In this document: in pieces, positions 17,698 through 27,490 of the stretch
Numbering within the stretch: the first letter of the stretch is position 1
How the letters are laid out: every line of letters starts with the position of its first letter
DNA from: Frigoriglobus tundricola
Lineage (GTDB): Bacteria > Planctomycetota > Planctomycetia > Gemmatales > Gemmataceae
DNA: 64,000 bases
NCBI RefSeq assembly: GCF_013128195.2
Contig: NZ_CP053452.2
Location: 7,254,001 to 7,318,000 of the forward strand
Reading direction: 5' to 3'
Notes under the pieces: generated by a model
Seen by the model: only the letters and a program-made list of their open reading frames with translations
Told to the model about the DNA's origin: nothing
Database searches by the model: none
Position numbers and translations under genes: made by a program

Positions 17698-18461
17698 GCG
17701 GCCCTCCACGGCGCGCGGCCGTCCTGCCACAGGGCGTCCAGCTGCCGCTTGTCGCGGAGCGTGTCCATGCACTGCCAGAACCGGTCGTGGCGGTACGCGG
17801 CCAGTTGGCCCTCCGCGACCAGGCGCGGGAGGACGTCGTTTTCGAAGCTCTCGGCGTCGCCGCCGATGTAGTCGAGCACCTTCGGCTCCACGACGAAGAA
17901 CCCGCCGTTGATCCACCCCTCACCGGTCTGGGGCTTCTCGGTGAACGCGCGGACCAGGGGGCCGTCGAACTCCAGGCCGCCGAACCGGGCCGGCGGCCGG
18001 ACCGCGGTCACCGTGGCGAGCTTGCCCGTCGCGCGGTGGAACCGGAGCAGGGCCTGGACGTCCACGTCGCTCACCCCGTCGCCGTAGGTGAGCATGAACG
18101 TGTCGTCCTCCACCCACGGGGCGACGCGCTTCACGCGGCCGCCGGTGTTGGTGTTCAGCCCGGTGTCGATGAGGTGAACGGTCCAGTCCACGCCGACCGG
18201 CTCGTGCTGCGTGACCTCGCCGCGCCCGAGGTTCACCGACAGGCTGCCGATGAGTTGCGAGTACTCGACGAAGAACCGCTTCACCACCTCGCTCTTGTAC
18301 CCCAGGGCGACCACGAACTCGGTCACCCAGTGGGCGGCGTAGTGGCTCATGATGTGCCAGAGGATCGGGCGGCCCCCGATCTCGACCATCGGCTTGGGTC
18401 GGGTCTCCGTCTCTTCCGCGAGCCGGGTGCCGAGGCCGCCGGCGAGTATAACCGCGCGCAT
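17694..18461 (-). CDS. rfbF: Glucose-1-phosphate cytidylyltransferase
   Basis: A 255-residue nucleotidyltransferase starting [20 protein letters not shown], the pyrophosphorylase signature, followed by [18 protein letters not shown]. The stretches [10 protein letters not shown] (metal-binding Asp), [14 protein letters not shown] and [18 protein letters not shown] match RfbF. It makes CDP-glucose from CTP and glucose 1-phosphate and is the first gene of the operon that runs left to 13084. The promoter must lie in the about 200 bases upstream, which border a decayed transposase. Confidence 0.92.
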   Translation of the reverse strand: MRAVILAGGLGTRLAEETETRPKPMVEIGGRPILWHIMSHYAAHWVTEFVVALGYKSEVVKRFFVEYSQLIGSLSVNLGRGEVTQHEPVGVDWTVHLIDTGLNTNTGGRVKRVAPWVEDDTFMLTYGDGVSDVDVQALLRFHRATGKLATVTAVRPPARFGGLEFDGPLVRAFTEKPQTGEGWINGGFFVVEPKVLDYIGGDAESFENDVLPRLVAEGQLAAYRHDRFWQCMDTLRDKRQLDALWQDGRAPWRAA

Positions 18462-18669
18462 AAAGAGTCCCGTCGTCCGTGACGGCGTAGCATTTCGGCA
18501 GTACGAGGGGTCGGATCTTACCCGGTTTGCCGCGCCTGCCGCAAGTCCGACTTGCGCGGCGCGGCGCCGCGAGGCCACGCCGCGGTTTGCAGTGGGCTTT
18601 GCGACGCTGTGCAAGCGGGATAGGAAACGCATGGGGCGCATTCGTCGCAAGTGCAGTGCAGGACGAGTC

Positions 18670-20298
18670 ATGAGCACACCGCGTTTCACAGCCGAGGAAC
18701 TCGACCGGTTGCGGGCGTTGGCGGCCGAGTGGGGCAAAATCGTCTCCAAGCGAGCGTTCGGGGAGGACGGGCCGGGGTTGGACGTCGATTTCCGAACGAT
18801 GGAGCAGATCGCCACCGCGGCGGCACAAGGGCTGACCGAGGGCGCCCTCCAACAGATGCTCCAACAGCAGGCCCAGAAGGTGCCCGACGAGTCCCCGTGT
18901 CCCGTGTGTGGCGAGCGTTGCCCCACCCGCACGCACACTCGGGCACTCGCGCGCAAGGGGCCACGGTTCAACAGGCCGAACGGATCGCCCACTGTCCCGC
19001 CTGCCGACGGGACTTTTTCCCTGCGGGCGACTCTGGGGTTGGATGAGCACGCCTTCAGTTCCTCGGTCATCCAGCCGCATCGTCACGGCCGCCGCACGGT
19101 TCTCCTCGTTCCGTGATGCCACCGACGCCGTGCAGATGACCGGGGTCCACATCAGCGAGAACCAGGTGCGCCGATTGGCTCACGAGGTCGGGCGCGAACT
19201 CATCGCCGCGCGCGACCAGAAGGTGGTCGAGCACCGGCGCCGCCAGTTGGAACCCCGGACCGCGGTGGTGCCCGAGGCCGTGGTGGTCGAGATCGACGGG
19301 GGCGGATTCGGACCCGCGCCGCGGACGCCGGTCCGGGTGTTCACCAGGCCCAGAACAAGGAGGACAAGGTCGCGTGTCTGGCCACGTTGAGCGGTCCCGC
19401 GTTCGCCGCGGACCCGTGTCCCGAGCCGCCCGAATCGTTCCGATGTCCGCGTCGCGTGCAGCGTCTGGTGCAGCTGATGAAGGGATCGGCGGGCGAAGCG
19501 GCGGCCCAAGAAAACCCGGACGAACCGACGCCTCCGGTGCCGCTGGTCGGGGAATCCGAAGGGTCCGAACGTTGGTCCCCGAAGCGGTTGGTGAGGACCT
19601 GTGTGGCGAGCCTGGAGACGAGTGCCTCGTTCGGTCCGATGATGGGTGCGGAGGCCCAAGAGCGGCACTTTTATGAGGCCCCGCGTCGGGCGTTCGTGGC
19701 CGACGGTAGCGCATACAACTGGTCGATCCATCGGGGGTACTTCGGGACCTTCGAACCGATCGTGGATTTCCTGCACGCGGTCTGTTACGTGTTCTCGTCG
19801 GCTACGGCGGTGAGCGCCGATGAGACATCGGGTTGGTCCCAATACTTGGTCTGGATGCGCGCGTGTTGGCAGGGTCGCGTCGGGGACGTGCTGACCGAAT
19901 TGGACCACTGGCAGGAGCGCCTGGGCGAGTCCCCGCCGGGTGAGGCACAGACGGCCGAGGAGCGTCGAGATCCGCGTCGCGTGGTGGCCCAGGCGCGGAG
20001 CTACTTGGGGAACAATCGGGACCGCATGGCGTACCCGCGGTACCGACGGGAGGGATTGCCAACGACGAGCAGTTTGGTCGAATCACTGGTGGGCGAGGTC
20101 AACGCTCGGGTGAAGAGCAAGCAGAAGCATTGGAACCGTCCCGCGGGAGCCGAATCGATCTTGCAACTGCGTGCCGCCGTGCTGAGCCAAGACGACCGCA
20201 TGAGCCGGTTCTTCGCGGAACGGCCCGGGTGCCCGTTCCGCAAACGAGATACACTCTGCCATGAATCAGAGGATGTCCCGGCGCAAACCGCGGCGTGA
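18670..20298 (+). pseudogene. ISKra4-type transposase, frameshifted remnant of an insertion sequence
   Basis: The protein is legible only by switching frames. It begins MSTPRFTAEELDRLRALAAE, then has a zinc-ribbon CPVCGERC and the paired CPACRRDFF, then HISENQVRRLAHEVGREL, VVVEIDGG with the first catalytic Asp, FVADGSAYNWSIHRGYFG with the second, and NARVKSKQKHWNRPAGAES with the likely Glu. The frame changes near 18950, 19010, 19065 and 19305; the first and last occur at G runs and are restored by one added G. About 540 residues once joined. I could not define terminal inverted repeats or a target duplication. It sits immediately upstream of the CDP-sugar operon on the opposite strand. Confidence 0.8.
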
Positions 20299-20400
20299 CC
20301 TCCGGCTCCGCGGAGCGAAACGCACGCGGCGCGTGCCCGCACCGCACCAGTCGATCCGGCGTGAAGCGGAATGGGTGTACCGGTCAGGCTCGGTGGCAAA

Positions 20401-20420
20401 GACTGAAGAATTCTTCGGTC
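20401..20420. repeat. Short palindrome after the transposase remnant
   Basis: gactgaagaattcttcggtc is a 20-base palindrome with one mismatched pair and a perfect 12-base core (gaagaattcttc). It lies in the gap between the transposase remnant and the DUF3050 gene. It could be an operator or part of the element's end. Confidence 0.45.
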
Positions 20421-20463
20421 TTCTCGAGCGATCATGATCGGTTCCACCCAAATGGAATAGACG

Positions 20464-21231
20464 CTACCGGTGAATCGCTTCGCGAATCCCGTCCCACAAG
20501 CCGCGGCGGGCCTCCAAACAGGCCACCGCGGTCTGCTCGGCGCGGAGCCAGCGGGACTCATCGGACCCGCAGAGGGACGCGAGCAGTCGGTGCGCCATCG
20601 GGCCGTGTTCGGCCCCGTCCAGCCCGATGTGGCGGTTCAGGTAGTACACGAAGTCCGACAGGCCGCCGCCCGCTTCGGTGTTCAACTGGTCCACGATCCG
20701 GCGAAAGACCGCGGGCAGCAGGTCCTCCCGACCGAACGTGAAGGCGGAGGCGACGGAGCAGAGGTCCCCGCCGTGAATGACGTCGAACGTCGTCCCGACG
20801 AACTGGCGGACACACGCGGGGATGCGGGGCGATTCGAGGGCGACGGGGACGGGCGAGGCGCGGCGCAGGTCGGTCAAGAAGCCGTCGATGGGGCCGGTGT
20901 CCGCCCCACCGCGGGTCATCGCCCGGTGGTACAACTCGAAGTGGCTGACGTACCCGCCCCGGCCGTCTTCGTCGCTCTCCTCGCCCAAAACGATCTCGTT
21001 GACGAGCCGGCCGCTCAACGGGTCGGCGGCGGGCAGCCACGGAACGGTGGCGCAAGTGAGCCGCTGCTGGAGCGTTTTGAGCAGCGACATGAAATCCCAC
21101 ACCGCGAAGACGTGATGCGTCATGAAGAGTCGAAGGGCGTCGAGCCGGTCGAGGTGTTGATAGAGGGGGTGATCCAGGAGCGCGGCCTTGAGCGGTCGGA
21201 GACGGTCCTCGAGCTGGTGCAGGCGGTCCAC
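20464..21231 (-). CDS. DUF3050 protein (heme-oxygenase-like fold)
   Basis: A 255-residue protein with the family's hallmarks: [20 protein letters not shown], then [20 protein letters not shown] with paired histidines near residue 40, [20 protein letters not shown] with [13 protein letters not shown], and [18 protein letters not shown]. The conserved His/Glu residues are arranged as in heme-oxygenase-like diiron proteins. The reaction is not established. Length is usual. The convergent side borders the palindrome and transposase remnant; the divergent neighbour is the Pro-rich cytochrome gene at 21402. Confidence 0.88.
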   Translation of the reverse strand: MDRLHQLEDRLRPLKAALLDHPLYQHLDRLDALRLFMTHHVFAVWDFMSLLKTLQQRLTCATVPWLPAADPLSGRLVNEIVLGEESDEDGRGGYVSHFELYHRAMTRGGADTGPIDGFLTDLRRASPVPVALESPRIPACVRQFVGTTFDVIHGGDLCSVASAFTFGREDLLPAVFRRIVDQLNTEAGGGLSDFVYYLNRHIGLDGAEHGPMAHRLLASLCGSDESRWLRAEQTAVACLEARRGLWDGIREAIHR

Positions 21232-21401
21232 GGTGGTCTTCCCTGTGAGGTGCGGACAGTTTCAGGCCCTCGGCCGGCGTGCCGGCCGTCCGTTTCCGCC
21301 GTGGCACCGCGGTGCCAGCGAGGCCGGCAAGAGGCGAACGCCAAAGTTCCGCGAAAAAAAGCTTGCTCGCGCGTGGGCCGCTCGGTATTGCGTCCGGCAC
21401 T

Positions 21402-23485
21402 ATGAAAACAAAATACTGGCTCGTTGTCGCCGCGGCCGTCGCCGTGGGCGGGGTAACGGTGTACTCGCGCCTCACGGCGGGTGACCCCCCGCTGCCAAAG
21501 GTGCCGCTGACCGCAGAGGTCGCGCGGGCGGACGCGCCCCAACTGGCGCTGCCGCCGGTGATCCTGCCGCCGGACGAACCGCTCGTGATGCCGCCGGTGC
21601 CGGTGACCGAAGCCGCCGCGGTCCCGCTTCCCACGCAGAAGCTGGACACCAACGCAACTTCGCCGGTCACGCTCGCCTCGGCAAGCGAACCGGTCATCCC
21701 GCCCGTACCAGACGTTCCACCCGTCCCGGTCCCGTCCGCGCCGCCTGTGCCCGTTACCCCACCGCTCCCGACGCCGGGGCCGCTCTCGCCACTGCCGCCC
21801 ATGCCCGCGGCGCCACCCGTAACCCCCGACCCGCCGGTTCCGTCACCGATCACGCCGGTCGAACCACTGGTTGTTCCGACCGTCCCGCCGGTTGCGCCGA
21901 CGCTGCCGACCACTCCAGTGCCCGCCGCGCCCACGCTGCCGACCGCTCCGGTGCCCGCACCCACGCTGCCGCCCGCTCCGGTGTTGCCGTCTCCGGATGT
22001 GACGCCAACGGTGCCCGCGCCTCCGGCGCCGAACGTTCCGGCGCCGTCCGTTACTCCGCCCGTGCCCACGCCGCAGTTGCTCCCGCCCGCGGCCCCGACG
22101 CCCGTACTGCCGTTCGCGCCGGTGCCCGCGAAGCCGGAACTTAAGCCGGTGCCGGCCGACGTGCGGGCGCCCGAGGCGCTGGCCGTGACCGGGCGGTTCG
22201 TCGTGCTACAAGAGAACAAATTGATCGAAGGGGCCGTGAGCGTCAGCGACGATACGGTCTTCGTCAACCAGGGCGCGATTACGAGGAAGTTCCCGAAGGG
22301 GCAGGTGCAGTTCGTTGCGGACAGTCGGGACGAGGTGCACCGGTTCATGGTCGCGAAGGTGCCCGCGGCGTCGGCCGCCGCGCGGCTCCAGGTCGCCCGG
22401 TGGTGCATGTTCAACGGGCTGCGCGAGCAGGCGCTCGCCGAGGCCCGCGCGGTACAGAAGCTCCCTTACGATCAGAGGATCGTGGAACAAACACGCGTCC
22501 ACAACGCCGCGGCCGACCTGGCCCGCTCGCTGGAACTGTCGCTCAAACAGTACCCGGTCGAGACCGCGGCGGTGATGGCCGCACCGGCGGCGCCGACGTT
22601 CCCCGCCGAACTGGCGCCCGCGCGCCCGGCCCCACCGGTCGTCCTCGATCCCGAACCGGACGTCAGCCCGGAAGCGGCCCTCGTGTTCGGCGCGCGGGTG
22701 CAACCGTTCCTCGCGAACCGCTGCACCGAGTGCCACGCCAAGCCCGATCACGCCGGCCCGTTCAAACTCGTTCGCGTCAACCCGACCGACGCCGGCCCGC
22801 AGGCGACGCGGACCAACCTCCCGCCGTGGCCGGCCAGCTCCGCAAGGACGACCCGGCCGCGAGCCCGCTGTTGATGAAGGCGCTGGCCGCCCACGGCGGG
22901 ATGAAGCTCCCGGCGATCGAGAGCCGGCACGCGGTCGCCTACCAGTCGCTCGAAGCGTGGGCGGCCCTTGCGGTCGGAACGCCCCTCGCGGTTCAGCCGG
23001 TGCCTCCGCAGCCTTCCGGGCCACCGGCGCCGCAGGCGGGCGACGCCTCGTTGCCGCTGCCCCCGGTTTACCCGACGCCAGCGACCCCGCTGCCGCCGGT
23101 TTCGCCGACGCCGGTGCCGCCCGTGACACCCGATCCGCTGCCGGTCCCGACGGGCGCCGGTCGTTCCGTTACCGGGTTCGCCCGCGCCCGTCGCCCGCCG
23201 GTTCCCGTGATTCCGCCCGCGACCGATCCGGTTCCGCCGGCGCTGCCGCCCGGCAAGCCGCCCGTACCGAAGTCGGTGCCGCCGATTCCGCCGGCCGACG
23301 CCGGTGTGGTGCCGTTGCCCCCGGTCCCGGCACCGGCGCCCGCTGCACCGCGCCCGCCGGTTCCGTCGGCTCCGGTCGGTGCCACGCAGTTCGGGACGAC
23401 GATCCCGCCGAAGGTTCCGGCAACCGGTCCGACCGGTGGGGATGAGTTCGACCCGGCCGGCTTCAACCAGCAGCCGAAGAAGTGA
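21402..23485 (+). pseudogene. Pro-rich secreted cytochrome-c-like protein, frameshifted
   Basis: The start gives an N-terminal anchor/signal (MKTKYWLVVAAAVAVGGVTV). It is followed by about 230 residues of Pro/Val/Ala-rich sequence of the P-P-V-P and A-P-T-L-P type, then a folded part (ALAVTGRFVVLQENKLIEGA). A c-type heme site follows as NRCTECHAKPDHAGPFKL. At about 22818-22823 the frame breaks in a C run (ctccc). Adding one base restores VAGQLRKDDPAASPLLMKAL, AAHGGMKLPAIESRH and a second Pro-rich tail ending at 23485. Joined, it is about 694 residues. CxxCH proteins ending in a G-G-x-K-x-P loop are common outside the planctomycete cytoplasm. A strong terminator follows. Confidence 0.75.
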
Positions 23486-23508
23486 TTAATGGCATGAGGA
23501 GGCGACAC

Positions 23509-23544
23509 CGACCGGCGGGACCAGTTCCCGCCGGTCGCTTTTTT
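23509..23544 (+). terminator. Rho-independent terminator
   Basis: A perfect 12-base-pair stem (cgaccggcggga against tcccgccggtcg) with a 5-base loop, followed by cttttttc. It lies 23 bases after the Pro-rich cytochrome gene. Confidence 0.9.
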
Positions 23545-23808
23545 CAGGGGCAGCGGATCGCGCGAGGACCGAAGAGCCGCCCTCGCGCGGCGGCGCAACT
23601 CACGGTACGGTTTCGATTTTTGGCCGCGCAAAGCGATGGTCGTACCGGGCGACACATGCGACCCACGGGTACCAGCAGACCGACAGTCCACACACTGAGG
23701 GGCCGACGGCCCGGCGCGGTCCGTCCGGCCTTCCATGAAATCTGTCGCCGGGGTATGACAGCGGGCCGGCCCCAAGACGAACGAGGGGCGCGTGCGGGAG
23801 GAGGCATC

Positions 23809-24291
23809 ATGTCTGACGAAACGCTCGACTTCGAGGAGCTGGATATCGGCCGCGAGTGGGTGTCCGGGGAACGTGTCGTTCTCGCGGACGATGTGGGCGC
23901 GTTCGCGGATCTGACGGGCGACCGTAACCCGGTCCACTTGGACCCCGAATTCGCCCGGACGACCCCGTTCCGGCGCTGCATCGCTCACGGCCTGCTCGGT
24001 CTGGGGCTGGCCGGGGGACTCGTGTGGGACGCCCTGCCGGTTCGACCGGTCGCGCTGCTGGGGCTCCGGGAGTGGAACTTCCGCGCGCCGATCTTCCTCG
24101 GCGACGTGATCCGCACCCGCGTGACGGTGCAGGAAAAGGAACTCCAGGGGCGGGGGCGGCGGGGCGTGGTGGCGTGGCGGGTCGAGATCCTGAGCCAGGA
24201 CGGTCGGGTGGTCCAGGAAGGCGTGATGACCATGCTCATCCCAACGGCCCGACGCGTCGCAAACGGCCAGACGACTGCCGATGCCGCTTGA
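23809..24291 (+). CDS. MaoC-like dehydratase (hot-dog fold)
   Basis: A 160-residue protein starting MSDETLDFEELDIGREWVSG after a strong GGGAGGAGG ribosome site. The hydratase-2 motif is present: FADLTGDRNPVHLDPEFARTTPF with the catalytic Asp and His, followed by RCIAHGLLGLGLAGGL. These are the residues of R-specific enoyl-CoA hydratases and related MaoC proteins. Likely role: hydration of an enoyl-CoA or enoyl-ACP in fatty-acid metabolism. It ends at a bidirectional terminator facing the RND pump gene. No other fatty-acid genes adjoin it. Confidence 0.88.
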   Translation: MSDETLDFEELDIGREWVSGERVVLADDVGAFADLTGDRNPVHLDPEFARTTPFRRCIAHGLLGLGLAGGLVWDALPVRPVALLGLREWNFRAPIFLGDVIRTRVTVQEKELQGRGRRGVVAWRVEILSQDGRVVQEGVMTMLIPTARRVANGQTTADAA

Positions 24292-24334
24292 GGTGTGTGG
24301 ACCGGGGGCATCACCGGCAGGCTTTGAAGCATCA

Positions 24335-24361
24335 GAAGGCCGGGGGGAACCCCCGGCCTTC
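24335..24361. terminator. Bidirectional hairpin between convergent genes
   Basis: An 11-base-pair stem (gaaggccgggg and ccccggccttc) with a loop of about 5 bases in the 76-base gap between the MaoC and RND pump genes. It is GC-rich and has short A/T edges on both sides. Confidence 0.75.
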
Positions 24362-24367
24362 GGCTGT

Positions 24368-27300
24368 TCAGGCCGGTTGAGGTGCGCTCGGCGGGACGCC
24401 CGCGTTCGTTTCGACGTGCGGGGCGAACAGGAAGTACAACACGGGAACGACGAACAGCGTCAGCACGGTGGAACTGCACAGCCCCCAGACGATCACCGTG
24501 GCCAGCGGGCGCTGGACGTCCGACCCCAGGCCGGTCGCCAGCGACGCCGGTAGCAGGCCCAGGATGGCGACGATCGCGGTCATCAGGATCGGCCGGAGCC
24601 GCTCCTGTGCGCCGTCCACGATCGCCCCCCGCAGCCCCAGCCCGGCTTCACGCAGGGCGGTGATCCCGCGGACCATCAGCACCCCGTCCATGATCGCGAT
24701 CCCGAACAGGGCACAGAACCCGACCCCCGTCGAAACGTTGACGTGCATCCCCCGCACCTCCAGAGCGATCACCCCGCCCACGCACGCGAACGGCACCCCG
24801 ACGAGCACCAGCAGGGCGGCCCGGAACGACCCGAACGTCACCATGAGCATCCCGAAGAGGACGAGCACGGTCGTCGGAATCAGATAAGTGAAGTGCTTCC
24901 GGGCGCGGGTGAGGTTCTCGAACATGCCCAGCCAGCCGACCTTGTACCCCGCCGGGACCGACGGCCCGATCTCGGCGTCGAACTTCTCTTGCGCTTCCTT
25001 GACGAACCCGCCCTGGTCCCGGCCCACGATGTCGCACCGGACCGTGACCCGGCGCCGGCCGCCCTCGCGGGCGATCAGCGTTTGGCCGTCCGCAACCGTG
25101 ATCTTCGCGACCGACGACAGCGGCACCGGTTGGCCGTCGGCGGTGTACACCGGGAGCCGGCCGATGGCCGTCACCGATTCTTTCGTCCGCCGGTCCAGCC
25201 GGGCCACGATGTCGAACTTGCGGTCCTCCTTGTACTGCGTTCCGACCGGCTCCCCGCCGATCGCCATGTTCACCAGCTTCGCCACGTCCTCAATGCGCAC
25301 GTTGTACCGGGCGCACAGGAGGCGGTCCGGCTGGATCACGAGCTGCGGTTGCGGACCCTCCTGTTCGATCGCCACGTCCTGCGCGCCCGGCACCCCTTTC
25401 ATCAGTGTGACCGTGCGCCGGGCGAGGTTCAGGAGCACGTCCGAATCGGCGCCGGTGAACTCGACGGCCAGGTTCGCGCTCGTCCCGTTCGTGTCCTCGG
25501 TCACGCTGTCGATAATGGGCTGGGTGAAGTTGAACCGCGTGGTCGGGAACTCCTCCCGGTAGCGCTTCCCGAGGGCGGCAACGAGTTCCTGCTTGGTCTT
25601 GAACTGCGTCCACTCCGAGCGCGGTTTGGGGCCGACCATCATCTCGATCCGGCTCGGCGGGAACGGGTCGGTGTTGTCGTCGTTCCGCCCGGCCTGGACG
25701 ATCACGAACCGCACGTCCGGGAACTCCGAGGCGATCTCCCGCAGCCGCCGGCCGTACTCGCTGGTCTGCTCCAGCGACGTGCCCTCGGGGTAGTTGGCCC
25801 GCACCCAGATCACGCCCTCGTCCATGTACGGCAGGAACTCGATACCGAGCTTCGGCACGACCCGCAGCGCGACCACGGCGACCCCGCACACGACCGCGGC
25901 GACCGTCAGCCACTGGGCGGCCAGGAGCCCGCGGAGCGTCGCCGCGTACAGCGGGCGGGCGAGCTTGAGGGCCGGGTTCTCCCACTCGTGGTAGCCGTTC
26001 CGGAACAGGACGACGGCCAGCACCGGGATCACGAACAGTGCGAACAGGAGCGACCCCGCCAGGGCGTACACCATCGTCAGTGCCATCGGCCGGAACAGCA
26101 GCCCCTCGATACTCGTCAGCGACAGCAGCGGGAGGTACGCGACCCCGATCATCAGGACGGAGAAGAACACCGGCCGCTCCATCTCCTGAGCGGCTTCCAG
26201 CACCACTTTTCGGACGTCCGGCCGCTCGTTCCGCTCGGTCGCGTGGCCCAGCCGCCGGGCGATGTTCTCGGCCACGATCACCGCGCCGTCCACGATGATC
26301 CCGAAGTCGATCGCCCCGATCGACAGGAGGCCGATCGGGATGCCGGTCAGGTACATCAGGAGCAGCGCGAACAGGAGCGCGAACGGGATCGTCGCGGCCA
26401 CCAGCAGGGCCGTCGCCGGGCGCCCCAGGAACAAGAGCAGCACCAGCACCACCAGGGTGACGCCGAGCAGGACGCTGTGGGCGACCGTGTGGAGCGTCGC
26501 GTCCACCAGTTGCTGCCGGTCGTAGTACGAAACGATTTTCACGCCCGGCGGAAGGGCGGGCGAGGCGTTCAGCTCGTCCACCGCGTCCCGCACGCGGTTC
26601 AGCACCTCCGACGGGTTCTCGCCCTTGCGCATCAGGACGATGCCCTCGACCGCGTCGTCGGTGCGGTCCTTGCTGAAGATGCCGTTGGGCGTCTTCGGCT
26701 CCGACCCGATGAGGGCGATGTCCCGGATGTAGATCGGGGTCCCCCCGACGGATTTGACGAACACCCCGCGGAGCTGCTGCTCGGTCTCGACCAGCCCGCC
26801 GCCCCGAACGACCAGCGACATGCTCCCGCGGCGCACCACGCTCCCGCCGGCGGCCGTGTTGTTCTTCTTGACCGCGTCCTCCATGTCCGAGAAGCTGACC
26901 CCGTACCGGTCGAGCTGGGCCGGGTAGAAGGTGACCGCGAGCTGCCGCTCCTGTCCGCCGAAGTTGGCGCACTCGGCCACCCCCGGCACCCGCAGGAGGC
27001 GCCGGGTGACCACCCAGTCGTTCAGCTCCCGGAGCGTCATCAGGTCGTGGGTGCCGTCGGACGCGAGCCGGTAGCGGTACACCTCGCCGTAGGCGGTGGC
27101 CAGCGGGCCGAGTTGCGGCTTCACGCCGTCCGGCAGGTCCACATCGGCCAGCTTCTCGGTCACGCGCTGGCGCGCCCAGTACAGCTCGGTCCCCTCCTCG
27201 AAGGTCAACTGCAGGACCGACAGGCCGAAGATGGTCCGGGAGCGGACGACCTGCACCTTCGGCGTGCCGAGCAGCGCGTTTTCGAGCGGGACCGTCACCT

Positions 27301-27490
27301 GGCGTTCGACCTCTTCGGGCGCCCGCCCAGAGTAGGTGGTGATGACCTGAACGGTGTTCGAGGAGATGTCGGGGTAGGCGTCCACCGGCTGCCGGGTGAA
27401 GGCGTAGGCCCCGGCCCCGGCGAGGGCGGCCGCCAGGAGCAGGACCAGCCACGGGCGGCGGACGGCGGCGGCAATCAGTGCGGCGATCAC
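24368..27490 (-). CDS. Heavy-metal-efflux RND transporter, inner-membrane subunit (CusA/CzcA family)
   Basis: A 1040-residue protein beginning with a GTG start whose GTGA overlaps the stop of the adaptor gene. TM1 is RPWLVLLLAAALAGAGAYAF, then QPVDAYPDISSNTVQVITTY, the hallmark of heavy-metal RND pumps. Two periplasmic halves and two membrane blocks follow; the second block includes VVPKLGIEFLPYMDEGVIWV and STGVGFCALFGIAIMDGVLM. The proton-relay region in the first block is SIGAIDFGIIVDGAVIVAEN, with the Asp pair. It exports a cation or drug using the proton gradient. The precise substrate (Cu, Ag, Zn, Co) cannot be read off. Confidence 0.93.
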   Translation of the reverse strand: MIAALIAAAVRRPWLVLLLAAALAGAGAYAFTRQPVDAYPDISSNTVQVITTYSGRAPEEVERQVTVPLENALLGTPKVQVVRSRTIFGLSVLQLTFEEGTELYWARQRVTEKLADVDLPDGVKPQLGPLATAYGEVYRYRLASDGTHDLMTLRELNDWVVTRRLLRVPGVAECANFGGQERQLAVTFYPAQLDRYGVSFSDMEDAVKKNNTAAGGSVVRRGSMSLVVRGGGLVETEQQLRGVFVKSVGGTPIYIRDIALIGSEPKTPNGIFSKDRTDDAVEGIVLMRKGENPSEVLNRVRDAVDELNASPALPPGVKIVSYYDRQQLVDATLHTVAHSVLLGVTLVVLVLLLFLGRPATALLVAATIPFALLFALLLMYLTGIPIGLLSIGAIDFGIIVDGAVIVAENIARRLGHATERNERPDVRKVVLEAAQEMERPVFFSVLMIGVAYLPLLSLTSIEGLLFRPMALTMVYALAGSLLFALFVIPVLAVVLFRNGYHEWENPALKLARPLYAATLRGLLAAQWLTVAAVVCGVAVVALRVVPKLGIEFLPYMDEGVIWVRANYPEGTSLEQTSEYGRRLREIASEFPDVRFVIVQAGRNDDNTDPFPPSRIEMMVGPKPRSEWTQFKTKQELVAALGKRYREEFPTTRFNFTQPIIDSVTEDTNGTSANLAVEFTGADSDVLLNLARRTVTLMKGVPGAQDVAIEQEGPQPQLVIQPDRLLCARYNVRIEDVAKLVNMAIGGEPVGTQYKEDRKFDIVARLDRRTKESVTAIGRLPVYTADGQPVPLSSVAKITVADGQTLIAREGGRRRVTVRCDIVGRDQGGFVKEAQEKFDAEIGPSVPAGYKVGWLGMFENLTRARKHFTYLIPTTVLVLFGMLMVTFGSFRAALLVLVGVPFACVGGVIALEVRGMHVNVSTGVGFCALFGIAIMDGVLMVRGITALREAGLGLRGAIVDGAQERLRPILMTAIVAILGLLPASLATGLGSDVQRPLATVIVWGLCSSTVLTLFVVPVLYFLFAPHVETNAGVPPSAPQPA

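Noticed and set aside
18462-18669. Terminal inverted repeat of the transposase remnant
   Set aside because: I compared the sequence before the transposase start with that after its stop and found no convincing inverted pair, so element ends are left open.
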